From positions 267,810,315 through 267,874,314 of the forward strand of contig OY282560.1 of assembly GCA_958295665.1 (NCBI GenBank): a stretch of 64,000 nucleotides of DNA, read 5' to 3'. This document shows, piece by piece, positions 22,255 through 32,619 of this stretch. Made by a program: the position numbers and the translations under genes. The stretch is from Tipula vernalis (taxonomy: Eukaryota > Arthropoda > Insecta > Diptera > Tipulidae). The notes beneath the pieces were generated by a model. That model saw only the letters and a list, made by a program, of their open reading frames with translations, was not told where the DNA came from and searched no databases. Each line of letters opens with the position of its first letter. The stretch's first letter is position 1.

Positions 22255-22985
22255 TGCTTATGTTTTTGTTCAACCGCATCCATCAATTTGGAAATCCAGT
22301 TTCATTAAACCAATTTTAAAGAGTGGACGAAGATCAGATATCAAAAATTACTGAGGTATTTCAAGGACCGTATGTAAACCATGGGTTTTACCCTGAACTT
22401 TAAAAAATCTTGTTTTGTTCACAAATTTTTTGACTTTAGAATTAGAAGGTGGTGATACCGTTGAAGTATTGTTTACTGATTTTAGTAAAGCATTCGACAA
22501 AATTGATCGTATCTTGTAAAGAAACTGGAATAGCTCAAGTGAGATGTCTTTCCTTTAAAATGGATATTATCATATTTAACAAACCGTACTCAAAAAGTTC
22601 ATTTAAATAATATTTTATCTAGAGATATAAATGTTTTGTCTGGTATTTTTCAAGACATCTAGGACCTCTTTTATTTATTACATTCACAGACGATGTGAAA
22701 CGGTGCTTCAAATAATGTGAGTTTTTGATTTATGTTGATGATGTAAAAGTCTTTTGCAAGATTAAAAATGAAGACGATCTGTTAATCTACAACAGGAATT
22801 AAATATTTTCTGTGAATAGTGCAACTTGAATAAGCTTTGTCTCAACGTTTCTAAATGTATAATTATGAACTTTTATAGAAGACGGAATGGCCGTGATGAT
22901 AGCTTATTTTTAAATGAAGTTATGGTTGATCGAGTCCTTTTCTAGATTTGGGTGTCTCATTTTTTCAAAATTTAGGGTTTGGAAA
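22255..22985 (+). pseudogene. Jockey/CR1-like reverse transcriptase fragment, badly decayed
   Basis: Scattered RT boxes can be read in different frames of the plus strand: SSFIKPILKSGRRSDIKNY, then VEVLFTDFSKAFDKIDR with the first catalytic Asp, ILSYLTNRTQKVHLNN, LSGIFQ in the place of the usual GVPQG box, and FIYVDDVK-like sequence giving the active site near 22.73 kb. ECNLNKLCLNVSKC-type sequence follows. Many stops and indels make this an old 5'- and 3'-truncated copy. The boxes fit CR1/jockey LINEs better than gypsy RT. Confidence 0.7.
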
Positions 22986-23413
22986 AATGTTAGGGTTGTT
23001 AATCCGTTTCTGCATCCGTTGTTGTAGTTTGAAATATATTGGCACTATAAACCAATTATTAAAAGATTAAGTTAGCACAAATGTGATACTAAATTATTAG
23101 GAAGAAATTCTCAAGCTGGAATAAGCTAAGCGGAATTAGTGGCCCCGACTCTAAGGTACTCAATAGGAAATACAAAGTAATCATAGTTATAACCTAATCC
23201 GACATGTGATTTTTGAATTCACTCTTTAACACTAGAAAGACTGAAACTTAGTATACAACACTATATTGCCCAAAAACAGTCAAAATGACTGCATTGTGAA
23301 AGAATAACTAATTTGTAAAGAAATTTGTTTAAAACTAATTTTTAATATTTTTTATAATTTTTACAGTTATATAACAAGTTATTAGTAAATATTAACAATA
23401 AACAAAATTTACT

Positions 23414-23902
23414 TCACTTGGAAAAAAAAATTTTTGCATTATTATTTGTACATATTATGCAAATAAAAGTGGAAATCTTTTTATGGGTACATGTTCCGCA
23501 AACATACTTTTGACATTTTTCACATATATTATTTGTTTTGTTGTTGTGGCAAAGTCTTACTTGACAAATTTTGCGTTTGTTAGAATGCGTTGCATTTGAT
23601 GATGTTGCAGTTGATCTTTGTGCGTCCTCATGTTCTGATGAATTTTTCTGTCTTGCAGCTCTGTATTCGGTGGAAAGCTGTTCTGATAATTGAAACAAGA
23701 ACTCTTTTCGTTGTATTTGTATTCCTGTTGTTTCTTTGTAAAGGATCCAAGCATTTATAGCAGCCAAATCTAAAATATTGAAAAATATTTGGAGGGGCCA
23801 TCTACGAGAACTAGCTTTTACTGTATATTTTCTGGCCATTTGATCCGCCATATCAACTCCAAATTTTGTGCTGTTATAAAATTGAATAGATTCCGGTAAC
23901 AT
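23414..23902 (-). pseudogene. piggyBac transposase, C-terminal part
   Basis: piggyBac transposases cut and paste DNA at TTAA. This 162-codon frame starts MLPESIQFYNSTKFGVDMAD, which contains the third catalytic Asp region (GVDMADQ). It runs through WPLQIFFNILDLAAINAWIL and ends in the Cys-rich DNA-binding domain (CQVRLCHNNKTNNICEKCQK, then CGTC and CIIC). The ATG shown is internal to the original protein, because the preceding ~200 residues are deleted. The cysteines of the C-terminal domain look complete. Confidence 0.88.
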
Positions 23903-23923
23903 TTTTTTATTACTTTTATCAAT

Positions 23924-24706
23924 TTACACAAATTTATGCTTAGCACTTAGAACAGCTACTCTTTTATTTGGTTTGCTTTTATATATTGTAAGAACACAAT
24001 TCTCTGATTTATATAGCAGAGTGGAAAAACGAGGCATGTTATCTTTCCCTTGTTTGGCTGATTTGGGTAGTTCTCGTTTGTTTCCTCTAATAGTTCCAAC
24101 TTGAGTTGTTTTTTTGGCCAATACTCCACGAGCATATAAAATCCCAATAAATGCACGTATTTGCGGTAATGCTGTTGTCCAATCGTTCCTCAAAATTCGG
24201 CAGCCTTCTTCTTCTGAGCACTTTTTTGTATGTTTGATAATATAGTTATCTATTATCAACGAGAATGCACTGATAAGATTATTTGCCATAATGTTTCTTT
24301 TTGCAGAGTCTGTTGGCCCTTTCACGCCCTTGAAAATACAAGTAAATGGTAACCTTCCAGGAATACCACTTTCGTCAAATTTTGACCACACAGTACCATC
24401 GGCAGCTGTTTCGGTCTCCTGAAAGGTGTTTTCAGTTTCTTCATCGGAGTCTGAACTACTTAGCACACTACACCTTTTCCTGGGCATATTGATGATACTT
24501 TCATTTCCATCATTGGTGATCGACTCTTCATCTATATCTTCAGTGTCAGATGTTTCACTTTGAATATAATCCGCTTCATCTTCAGATGATAGTTCAGAAT
24601 TAGTTGCATCTGATTCTATATCGGAGCACTCTTCATTTATGTTCGTTAGATTTTCCAATAACTCACTTCTATTCGATATTTCTTTCAGTTCAGTTCTCTC
24701 TGACAC
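23924..24706 (-). pseudogene. piggyBac transposase, N-terminal part
   Basis: The native start appears to be the ATG at 24706. About 95 acidic, Ser/Glu/Asp-rich residues (typical of the disordered piggyBac N-terminus) include a basic PRKRC patch. They are followed by the first folded region (LPFTCIFKGVKGPTDSAKRN ... ALPQIRAFIGILYARGVLAK). The frame then runs GTIRGNKRELPKSAKQGKDN and YKSKPNKRVAVLSAKHKFV and stops at 23924. Comparison with the family shows that the central catalytic block with the first two aspartates lies in deleted sequence, so this copy could move only if a related transposase acted on its ends. Confidence 0.88.
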
Positions 24707-25450
24707 TATGAAACTATATGATATTTATTTTATTTGATCACCGAGTTTTTATAAGTTTTTTTTTTTATATCCTACTAATTACAAAAAACAAAAAATGAAC
24801 CAATAGAAGTTCTTCTTTTATATAATATAAAATATACCCTAACTAAAACTAATATGGAAAAGATTGGTAACAAAAAAACATGTGGGATTGTAAAAATCAT
24901 ATACAAAAAAGGGTCTACAAATTAATATAAATTTTGGGTTGATCGTAGAAAAATTGAACGATGATAAAACAATAAATTGAACCTTGGTTGAAGAGATGGC
25001 AACAACTTCACCAACGACGTCAAGCAACCATTGCTTGGGTTAGTACAAATTTGGTTGACAAGATAAGAACATTGAAAAAAGAAAACAGATTGAGATAAGC
25101 ACCTTTCTCCCCCCCCCCCTCCCCCCAACCCCCGAGTGGTATCACAATGGGTCACTACCTGGCCTAAGTGTGTGAAAAGCAGCTACTGTAACCTAACCTA
25201 ACCAAGTTATTTGATTCTTTAAAATTTCCCAAGCAATCAAAATGACTGCTTTTGGGCAATATAGGTATAACACATATAATATACCGGAAATGAAGGAGGA
25301 AAGAATAACTATAATTATTAAATAAACGCATTTATTATGTTGTACAAAAAGTCACAAAATTCTAAGAAATTTTTTCATTATACATAATTGTTTTTTCTAA
25401 TTGAAATTAAAAAGCAGTCAAAATGACTTCCTTGGGCAATCTAGTGTTAA

Positions 25451-26047
25451 ATTTAGTTTCTTAATAAGCTTTATTTATATAATTAATTAACTTGTGGTTT
25501 TTTAGCTTAATTTTCTTATTGATTCTTTTATAAAAACAAAATGACGTTTCGACGGTATATTCCGCCATTTTCAAGGATACAATAAATTAAAAATTTTTGT
25601 AACGAGTGTTTTCCTAACATAACTAGGGTAAAGTTTGAAAAATGGAAATTACTCAGTTTAACCAAACTAATTTAAGTTATACAATTACAAAGTGAGATTC
25701 ATTTAAAATGCCAAAACAAAAAATGTTTAAAAGACATTTACAATATGTATCGTAATAATTTGTTAAAAATTTTGAAACTACCTGGACATTTAATAAACTT
25801 TGAGATGAATTTTGATGTTACTTGATATAAATGCTTTCCAAAATTAATAAATATTAACTAAGATTTTGCCCTTATCAAGTATGTCTGCGTCCATCTATAG
25901 AAAATGAGTAACTACTTGCTCGCAAAGGTAGGATGATGTGTTGGTAAACTTCTTTTTTACTTTTAATTTTGTTTTGTTTAACCAACATAATCTTTACCAC
26001 TAGAACATTTTGATTTATTTAATAAATTTGATTGCAACTTTTTAGGA
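25451..26047. other. AT-rich interval with a hammerhead-like stem on the minus strand
   Basis: No gene is visible. On the minus strand at 25582-25536 a perfect-looking stem GGCGG-AATATA-CCGTC is followed directly by GAAACGTC, resembling helix II, the second core box and a GUC cleavage triplet of a hammerhead ribozyme. The first core box (CTTGAAAA) departs from CTGATGA. It lies downstream of the Penelope-like fragment on the same strand, where such motifs are expected in terminal repeats. Confidence 0.4.
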
Positions 26048-26930
26048 TTACCTTCTAATGCAGTGAATTCCAAACTTTGAAATTCCAAAATCGACAAGTT
26101 GCAAGTCATAATTTTGTAAAAGAATTTTTATTTTTTCGAAAGAAATTTTAATGTAAGGAACCGAAATGAGCAATTTCCGATCATTTTCAAAGACTAAATT
26201 TGAATTTTCACGCGTATTTTCCAAAACGTTTCCCGAATTGCTACGTTTATTGCTAGCCTCTTTAATACCTCTAGCAAATACACCGTGTTTGTTTTTGTAA
26301 GAAGATGGGCGCCATGATTTATAATTTAAGAACAAATCTTGAGTTCAACTTTCATCATCATTACGTGTTACTATAGTGTCTAGAAAGGCTAAACGACCTT
26401 AATTTGAAATTTCACATGTAAATTTAATTTGCGGGGTAAAACTCATCATCAATATATCAGTAAAAGGAGAAAAGTTTAACGGAATTTGTTTTAACACTTC
26501 AGTTTCCACGTGTTCCATCAATAGGTTTGGTACCGTCGGAAACTGGCAAACCCATCGGTGAACCAAACACTTGCCTAAAACATCTTTCGCCAAAACTAAA
26601 TTCCGAAAACAAAAATTTCAGCGCTTACAAAATTATTTAACTCCAAATTTGGATTACTACATGTTTTAATGTTATTCCAAAAAATATTACCAAAGATGAG
26701 TCAACGTTCGTGTACAACGAGACGACATCTTACGATACTAATTTGTTGGTGATTAACATTTTTAATTTTATTTTTAAAATCTTTCGCTTTTTTTACAGCT
26801 TAGATAAATTATACAATGGAGAACTTTAATAGCTTACAATTGGTCGGAACGGAATACTAGCTTTGTGGACTTTTGGTAGACCATACAAGCGCGGGGTCGT
26901 TCCATGGTATTTTTTTAAAGAATTTTGCCA
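26048..26930 (-). pseudogene. Penelope-like element reverse transcriptase fragment
   Basis: Penelope-like elements encode an RT related to telomerase. Minus-strand reading from ~26.89 kb gives LYGLPKVHKA, a signature of this RT group. Then come VPNLLMEHVETEVLKQIPLN and a partly deleted active-site area (FTDILMMSF, where a YVDD-type box is expected), IKFTCEIS, LAFLDTIVTRNDDES and YKSWRPSSYKNKHGV, which correspond to the later RT and thumb regions in order. Stops and indels break it into at least three frames. No GIY-YIG endonuclease domain is recognisable downstream. The assignment rests on the order of these motifs. Confidence 0.72.
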
Positions 26931-27079
26931 AATTTTTCCGAATGTTCCCAAGACCCAATGATTACATTTAATTTTAACTGAATTGAAGAAATACCAACTT
27001 TCCGAATTTCTTTGTATGTTTTGTTGTCTGACAAGACTCCATTTTTTCTGTGTACTCTATTTTTGACGGGATTCGCCCT

Positions 27080-27355
27080 TAAGTATAAAAACGCGATATT
27101 TCAAAATGCGATATGGTACAAACCACGACATGGTACAAAAACCGATATTTCAAAACGCGACATGGTACAAAACGCGATATTTTATGATTGAATATGTAAG
27201 ATGAAACTGAGGTATGCGTTCTGAAATATCACCTTTTGAATTATCGCGTTTTGTGCTATATCGCGTTTTGTACCATATCGCTTTTTGCACCAGATCTAGT
27301 CTTGTACCGTATCGCGTTTTGAAATATTAAAATATCGCGTTTCAAAAGGGATTCA
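27080..27355. repeat. Palindromic array of a CGCGATAT motif
   Basis: Left of ~27.19 kb the sequence repeats AAACGCGATAT, TTTCAAAA and ATGGTACAAA in varying order at least four times. Right of ~27.23 kb the reverse complements appear (TATCGCGTTTTG, TTTGTACCATATCGC, CGTTTTGAAATA) at least five times. The block is an imperfect palindrome with ~100-bp arms and a ~40-base centre. It has no ORF. Confidence 0.8.
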
Positions 27356-28262
27356 TTTTTGACATTAGTACGATTTTGTTACCATTGTCAACTTTCAATA
27401 CTTACCAATCGGGATGCTCATTCAAAAAACGTTTCGCCTTTTGACCATTCTTGTAAAGGGTAAGTATGACATGGGTTTTTCGGTCATATTATTTTTATGG
27501 AGGTACTTTAACTGAGATGTATGGGACAACATTAAAGCGGTGGATTCCTTGATTAGTTTCTTCCCTTTACACTACTCTTAGAGCTTTAATATCGCAATTT
27601 ACTTTCCATTTTAGTAATGTAGACTTTTAGCGCTGCGAAAGCCGTCTGGTGGCCGCTTTTCTTGGATTAACCGTTGTATATTAATGCGTCCGATGTAGTC
27701 TCTCAGGTTATTTTTTAAATAGTATTTATGTAGCAATTATCCTCTTAGGAAGTAGTTTCAGAAAGTGTGTGGTTAGAAATGTATATTTAGGCTACTCCTA
27801 GAAGTGTTTGTTAATTGCTGTGTAGGTAGCAAATATTCTCTTACAAGTTTCAAAATGAAACAATACAGATACTATTATCGGTTCACACTTTTTCTACAAA
27901 CAGTTAATTGTTCAAAATAGCAATAAGTGTTTAATAAATGGCATGGTGTTACAAATCTCCATGTGTGAATTTATAATTTTATAATTATTTCAGTTGTTAA
28001 CAAAGTAATAAAGCATACTCACCATACCATCGAGTAGTATATTATTCAACAAGCGTATAATAATAGATGTTATTCACGAAGATGAAGTTTACTGACACGA
28101 GCCGATAGGCGAGTGAGTGTCGTAAATCATCTGAGTGAATAAATAACAGCCATTATATAGTATGCGAATAGAATACGACACTTTGTCCACGACCGATAAA
28201 AAATTGTGTTTAATTATCAATTCCTTTGAATAAACCTAAAATAATTTACGTCGACATTTTGA
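27356..28262. other. Interval without supportable genes
   Basis: About 0.9 kb of AT-rich sequence upstream of the copia element, with no recognisable coding or terminal repeat. Confidence 0.5.
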
Positions 28263-28409
28263 TGTCTCATGACGTCGATAGCAACGCTCGAATATCGATG
28301 TGCGATTGTATTTTATTCTAAAAACCGGATTGAATTTATTTAACGTTTTTTCCTTCGTCGAAATATTGTGCTCGATATAACATCTCTTTATCAATTAATA
28401 AATTCTACA
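28263..28409 (+). repeat. 5' LTR of the copia element (approximate)
   Basis: It starts TGTCTCATGACG and ends TCTACA, and aligns with 35836 onward through GCTCG, TATCGAT, GCGATTGTATTTT and CCGGATTG. The ends are inferred from the TG...CA rule and the nearby primer site. Confidence 0.55.
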
Positions 28410-28420
28410 AGCTTAAATTA

Positions 28421-28438
28421 GGTTATGTCCAGGAATGG
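28421..28438 (+). promoter_or_regulatory. Copia-type primer-binding site (candidate)
   Basis: GGTTATGTCCAGGAATGG begins like the GGTTATGGG initiator-Met-tRNA half-site used by copia elements. It lies about 11 bases after the presumed LTR end, slightly further than usual, so the boundary or the site may be off. Confidence 0.45.
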
Positions 28439-28516
28439 AAGAAATTAATCACTAAATAAAGAAAATACAAGTGAAATATTGAGAATTGTGCGTAAGTGAC
28501 CACAAACGAAGCGAAG

Positions 28517-29336
28517 ATGAATGGAAGACATTTAATCCGATTAGAAACCCTCAGCAAAGATAATTATGACACCTGGTAAATGCAAATGGAAGCATTACTA
28601 ATTAAAAACGACGCTTGGGAATATGTAAACGGTTCTAACATCAAGCTTGCAATTATAGAAGGAAATGTTGCGTCGATTGCTGCTGAAAAGAATAAATCCG
28701 TCAGAGCTAAAACAAATGAAGGGCTGTGGAAATTTCCGCGTAGTTTGGTTAAAGCATAAATATATTTATCAATCAAGAGGACCAGCTCGTAAAGCAACGC
28801 TTCTTAAGCAGTTAACACTCCAGAAGATGCAGAAAGGAGATGATATGCGTGACTATATTCAAAAGATTTTCAACGCAGTCGATAAATGAAGAAATGGACG
28901 TTGAAATCATTGCGGAGTTACTGACAATCATGTTATTGTACAGTTTACCATCAAATTTTGAAAATGTTCGTTGTACAAAAGACTCTCGTTACTAATTGCC
29001 ATCACCAGAAGTACTCAAAATCAAAACCATGGAGAAATGCGAAGCGAGGAAGAGCAATGTGCTAGCAGCAGTTATTTGTAAAGAAATTAACGAAGAAACA
29101 GAACTCCAAAGAGGCAATAATGATGAAACAAAAACGCCGAAGAAAGAGAAATTCTCATTTAGGTGCAATGTATGTAATGAAGTGGGTCACAAAGGGGCTG
29201 ATTGCTGGTACAGATCTAAGCAGAGTAATTCAACTTACACGAAGAGAGAATTCGCGAAAAATTCCAAAGACGTATCGTTATATATTGCATCGGAATTTTC
29301 GAATGAGCACTCCGCAAAGCTGAGAACGAAAACATA
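28517..29336 (+). pseudogene. gag: Gag of the copia element
   Basis: The ATG at 28517 opens with MNGRHLIRLETLSKDNYDTW, a typical copia Gag start, and is cut by a TAA at 28577-28579. After further frame changes the Gag helical region (KATLLKQLTLQKMQKGDDMR, near 28.8 kb) and MPSPEVLKIKTMEKCEARKS are readable. A zinc knuckle CNVCNEVGHKGADC (C-X2-C-X4-H-X4-C) near 29.16 kb is intact and would bind RNA. A Lys/Glu-rich tail leads into protease. At least two stops and two frameshifts are present. Confidence 0.82.
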
Positions 29337-29760
29337 AACCAACGATGGTGTCTCGATAGTGAATGTTCCACACATCTTTGTAAGGAAAAAGAAAAATTTG
29401 AGGGCATGACTGTTGTTTCAAACGGGAAATTAAATCTTGCAAGCAACACATCTACAATGGTGAGTGCCAAAGGAACCGTAAAAATGAACGCTCCAGAAGG
29501 GAACCAAAAGAGAAACATAAGTTTAAACAACGCTCTCTATGTACCGGATTTGTGTACGAATTTACTATCAGTCAGGAAAATAACCGATAAAGGTTATCAC
29601 GTAATGTTTAGAAAGAACGGAGCTAGGATCGAAGACGATGACGAAAATACAGCATTATTAGCTAAAAGAGTTGGAGAACTGTATTATATACAAGTAAACG
29701 GCCAAAATACAACGGAATCGGATTCGGCAAATAAGAAACATACAGATTTATCTGAAGTTT
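29337..29760 (+). pseudogene. Protease and linker of the copia element
   Basis: The copia protease is an aspartic enzyme. The catalytic triad position near 29.35 kb reads WCLDSECSTHLC, so the Gly expected in Asp-Ser-Gly is replaced by Glu. The following beta-strand region (GMTVVSNGKLNLASNTSTMV, then ALYVPDLCTNLLSVRKI) is well preserved and open from 29406. VGELYYIQVN closes the domain. Confidence 0.78.
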
Positions 29761-30499
29761 GCCATCGTCGAAAGGGCCATTTAAACATGAGAAGCTTAGG
29801 AATCTCAACGCGATTAATGTATTAAATCTCGAAAAGATCAACGAAAAATTCGATTGTGAAGCTTGTTTATCAAGAAAAATGACGAAAAATCATTTTCCAA
29901 AGAAGTCGAGTCGTGAAACGGAATTATTATAAATAATTCATAGCGATGTGTGCGATCCAATGCACACTGAATCGAATGGAAAAGCGAGATACATGGTTAC
30001 CTTCATCGATGACTATTCGAGATGGTGCGTAATAAAATTCATCAAAACAAAAGATGAAGTTTTCGAAACATTCAAAGCGTTTAAGGCAAGCGCGGAGAAT
30101 GAAAGCGGAAGAAAAATGAAATATTTACAATCGGATAACGGTAAGGAATACGAAAGACGGCTCCCGATTCCATATAATCAAGAACAAAATTGGGTGGCCG
30201 AAAGGAGGAATCGTACACTTACAGATGTAACGAGATGTCTCTTAACATATTCACAACTCCCGCAATCTTTTTGGGCCGAAGCAATGTCCACGGCGAATTA
30301 TATTCGAAATCGTTGTCCTTCCAACAGCTTAGATGGAAGGACGGCTTACGAAAAATGGACCGGAAAAATTCCCGATGTGATTTACTTCCAAGAATTCGGA
30401 GCAATTGGATACGCTTTTAACCGAGATCCTACCAAAGGAAAATTCGATCAAAGAAATGTATATTTCTTGGTTACATACGATCATTCTAAGGCGTGTTGA
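29761..30499 (+). pseudogene. Integrase of the copia element, internally deleted
   Basis: The zinc-binding start (EVCHRRKGHLNMRSL) shifts frame near 29.82 kb; CEACL near 29.86 kb follows in another frame. The catalytic core shows Asp in SDVCDPMHTES, Asp in YLQSDNGKEYE and Glu in NWVAERRNRTL. Between the second and third residues only about 18 amino acids remain, where copia integrases have about 45-50, so ~30 codons are deleted. The rest (LPQSFWAEAMSTANYIRNRC ... FGAIGYAFNRDPTKGKFDQR) matches the copia integrase C-terminal region. A TGA ends the frame at 30499. Confidence 0.8.
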
Positions 30500-31225
30500 G
30501 TGTGGTTTCCGCAAGAAAGAAAAATTCTTAAAGAATCAAAACAGATTGACGGAAATAATTTAAAACCTAAAAATAACCATGAATACGAAAAGAAGATAGG
30601 CCGAGAACTGAATATTAAATTAAAATCTATTGATTTTACCGACAACAACGATTTTATGAACGACGACGAAATTGATATGAATCCAGCAGAATTATTCATA
30701 TCATCGGTCGAGCGGGATCTGGAAGAATTCTCACTGGCCAGAGAGGACGACCAAAAAAGAATTACCATATGCAAGTTGCAAATTATACAAAAACGGAATA
30801 TGGGAACATTGCTGAAATATCAATTGATGAAGCTATCTCTGACGATGATGTCGTAGAATGGCACAAAGCAATCGCGTTTGGACTCAAATCAATCATTAAA
30901 AATGATACGTGGAAAATCGTAGGTCGTCCTAACGGAAAGAAAATCATAGGCAGTCGAGTCGTAGTACAGAATATTTACAATCCTGATGGAATAATCAACA
31001 GACGAAAAACTCGAATCGTGGCGAAGGGATATACTCAACGTGCTGGTATAAATTTTTACGAAACTTTTGTTCCTGTTGCTCGCATGAGTTCCATTCGACT
31101 TGTAATGGCTCTCGCGGTACGATACGGTATGACCGTTCATCAGATCGACATCAGAACGGCATATTTAAACGGAGTAGTAGATGAGGAAATTTATGTGTTT
31201 ATGTGGAAACATCAGATTTGATTGA
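30500..31225 (+). pseudogene. First half of the copia reverse transcriptase
   Basis: After an acidic linker in two frames comes the copia RT start: WHKAIAFGLKSIIKNDTWKI, GSRVVVQNIYNPDGIINRRK, TRIVAKGYTQRAGINFYETF, VPVARMSSIRLVMALAVRYG and VHQIDIRTAYLNGVVDEEIY, which includes the first catalytic Asp (QIDI). The frame ends just before the PIF/Harbinger-like insertion at 31272. The remainder of RT is ~3.6 kb downstream. Confidence 0.85.
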
Positions 31226-31271
31226 AAAAGGTGTAACCGTTGTGGAATCGTTGTACAAATCAAATAACTTA

Positions 31272-32083
31272 AGAGCCAACCAGCGAAACCGTAAGAAACC
31301 TTACGGAATTAACCGAACGATTTTTCTTACGGAAAACTGACAGGTAAGCTAGCGATTCCGTAATAAATATTGTCAATTGTGTTCATTTGTCAGTTAATTA
31401 TTTTATGAGTGACTGAGTGCGAGAATAATTGAAAAGTGGCCACAGAAATACCTCGTAAATTAAAAATGGACAGCGAAATAGAAGAATTAGAAGACAGTTT
31501 TATTATATTAAAATCACTTCACTGTTTAAAATTATTAAATGAAAAAAAAAACAAGAAGAAAAGGTCTTGCGCTGTTAGAAAAATCAACCAAACCAGAAGT
31601 AACTTTGGATATTTTAAGTTATACAATTAATTTCTATTGGTAAACCCCTATTTTAATATTTCATGTATTTAGGTTACTTTTTCTGAAATAAAGCTTCACG
31701 ACGAGAACCAATTTTTTATTCATACGATAATGACACCAGCAGTTTTCGAGATGCTACTAACACTAACTAGACCTCATATGCTAGAGCGTAAAAGAAACTT
31801 TACATAAATAATTTAAATTTTAAAATGTGTGTTTAAAATTAAATTAACAATAAAAAATTCAATAAATGCTGAAACTGAAACTTCTACTTATTTGATGAGC
31901 GACGAACAATGAGATGAAATCAAATGTTTTGTATTAATTGTACGAAAATCTTCGCTCTGTTAAGTGACACATAATTTTAACGAAAACTGAACGAAACTTC
32001 TTAAATTTTCGCTGGTCCGTAACATTCAAAAGCCATATATCGTGTTGTTACTTAAATTTTTTATGGTTTCGCTGGTTGGCTCT
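31272..32083 (+). mobile_element. PIF/Harbinger-derived element with TTA duplications
   Basis: The termini AGAGCCAACCAGCGAAACC and its exact reverse complement lie at the two ends. TTA flanks both sides (31269-31271 and 32084-32086), the 3-bp duplication typical of PIF/Harbinger. The 812-bp element keeps the N-terminus of a transposase but no DDE domain, so it is a deletion derivative that needs a helper. Confidence 0.85.
31466..31630 (+). pseudogene. PIF/Harbinger transposase N-terminus, truncated
   Basis: A 54-codon frame from the ATG at 31466 has an acidic start (MDSEIEELEDSFIILKSLHC) and a basic patch (KKNKKKRSCAVRKINQTRSN) ending FGYFKLYN. HARBI1-like transposases have this layout: an acidic or leucine-rich lead, a run of Lys/Arg, then a (W)WVR..N..R..G.F..L segment. 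The DDE catalytic part is absent. Similarity is by pattern only and the frame is short. Confidence 0.55.
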
Positions 32084-32086
32084 TTA

Positions 32087-32611
32087 GATTGAAAAAAAAC
32101 ATTTAATTATTGTATGTTCGAAAAAAAACTCGACGTTTGTTGTTGGCAGGAATACTTGATTTTAAAAAATGTCATTAATGACATTTCTAAAGATAAAAAG
32201 CAAAACAATTTAGTATCGCCCTGAACACAGCCACGATTATAACGATCACACCTCGTATAATTAAGATGTGTAAATCTAATGCAAGTGTTCGCCGCATTGG
32301 AAATTCACGCATGGTGTTCAACTAAAATAGACAAACAAGATTTTTTTTTTTTTTTTGAAAAAAGGGAGAGTCGGGATTTTGAGTTTGAACATATATTCGG
32401 CGGGGGTTATTATTCTAAAGAGCACAAATATTAAAGTAGTGTTAAATTTTGTTTTTTTTTAAAAGAAAAAAAAATGTTAAATAAAGTTTGTAAAATGGTT
32501 TTAATATTAGAATAACGGTGTAATTTTTTTTGTTATTTCGGGGGATAAACTTCAAACTGTGAGTGTGTGTGTGCAATGTGAGTGCAAGCAGCTTATTAAG
32601 ATCTAGAAAGG
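32087..32611. other. Unassigned sequence between the two inserted transposons
   Basis: AT-rich sequence with T15 and GA-rich tracts, no supportable ORF, and no clear copia similarity. Together with 34762-34860 it may be the remains of a further insertion into copia that the hAT element later split. Confidence 0.4.
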
Positions 32612-32619
32612 GCACTACC

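Larger units (their letters stand above)
23230..25446 (-). mobile_element. piggyBac element with TTAA duplications and internal deletion
   Basis: The element starts CACTAG and ends CTAGTG and is flanked on both sides by TTAA (23226-23229 and 25447-25450), the hallmark of piggyBac insertion. Subterminal copies of CAGTCAAAATGACTGC-type sequence next to TTGGGCAAT occur near 23.28, 25.23 and 25.42 kb and may serve as transposase-binding sites. The transposase lies on the minus strand and has lost its middle. A C-rich stretch and three CCTAA units near 25.1-25.2 kb lie inside the 5' non-coding part. Confidence 0.92.

Noticed and set aside
25187..25202. CCTAA units as an insect telomere repeat
   Set aside because: There are only three units, inside a piggyBac element and within the TAACCTAACC style common in AT-rich DNA. 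This is far too short.
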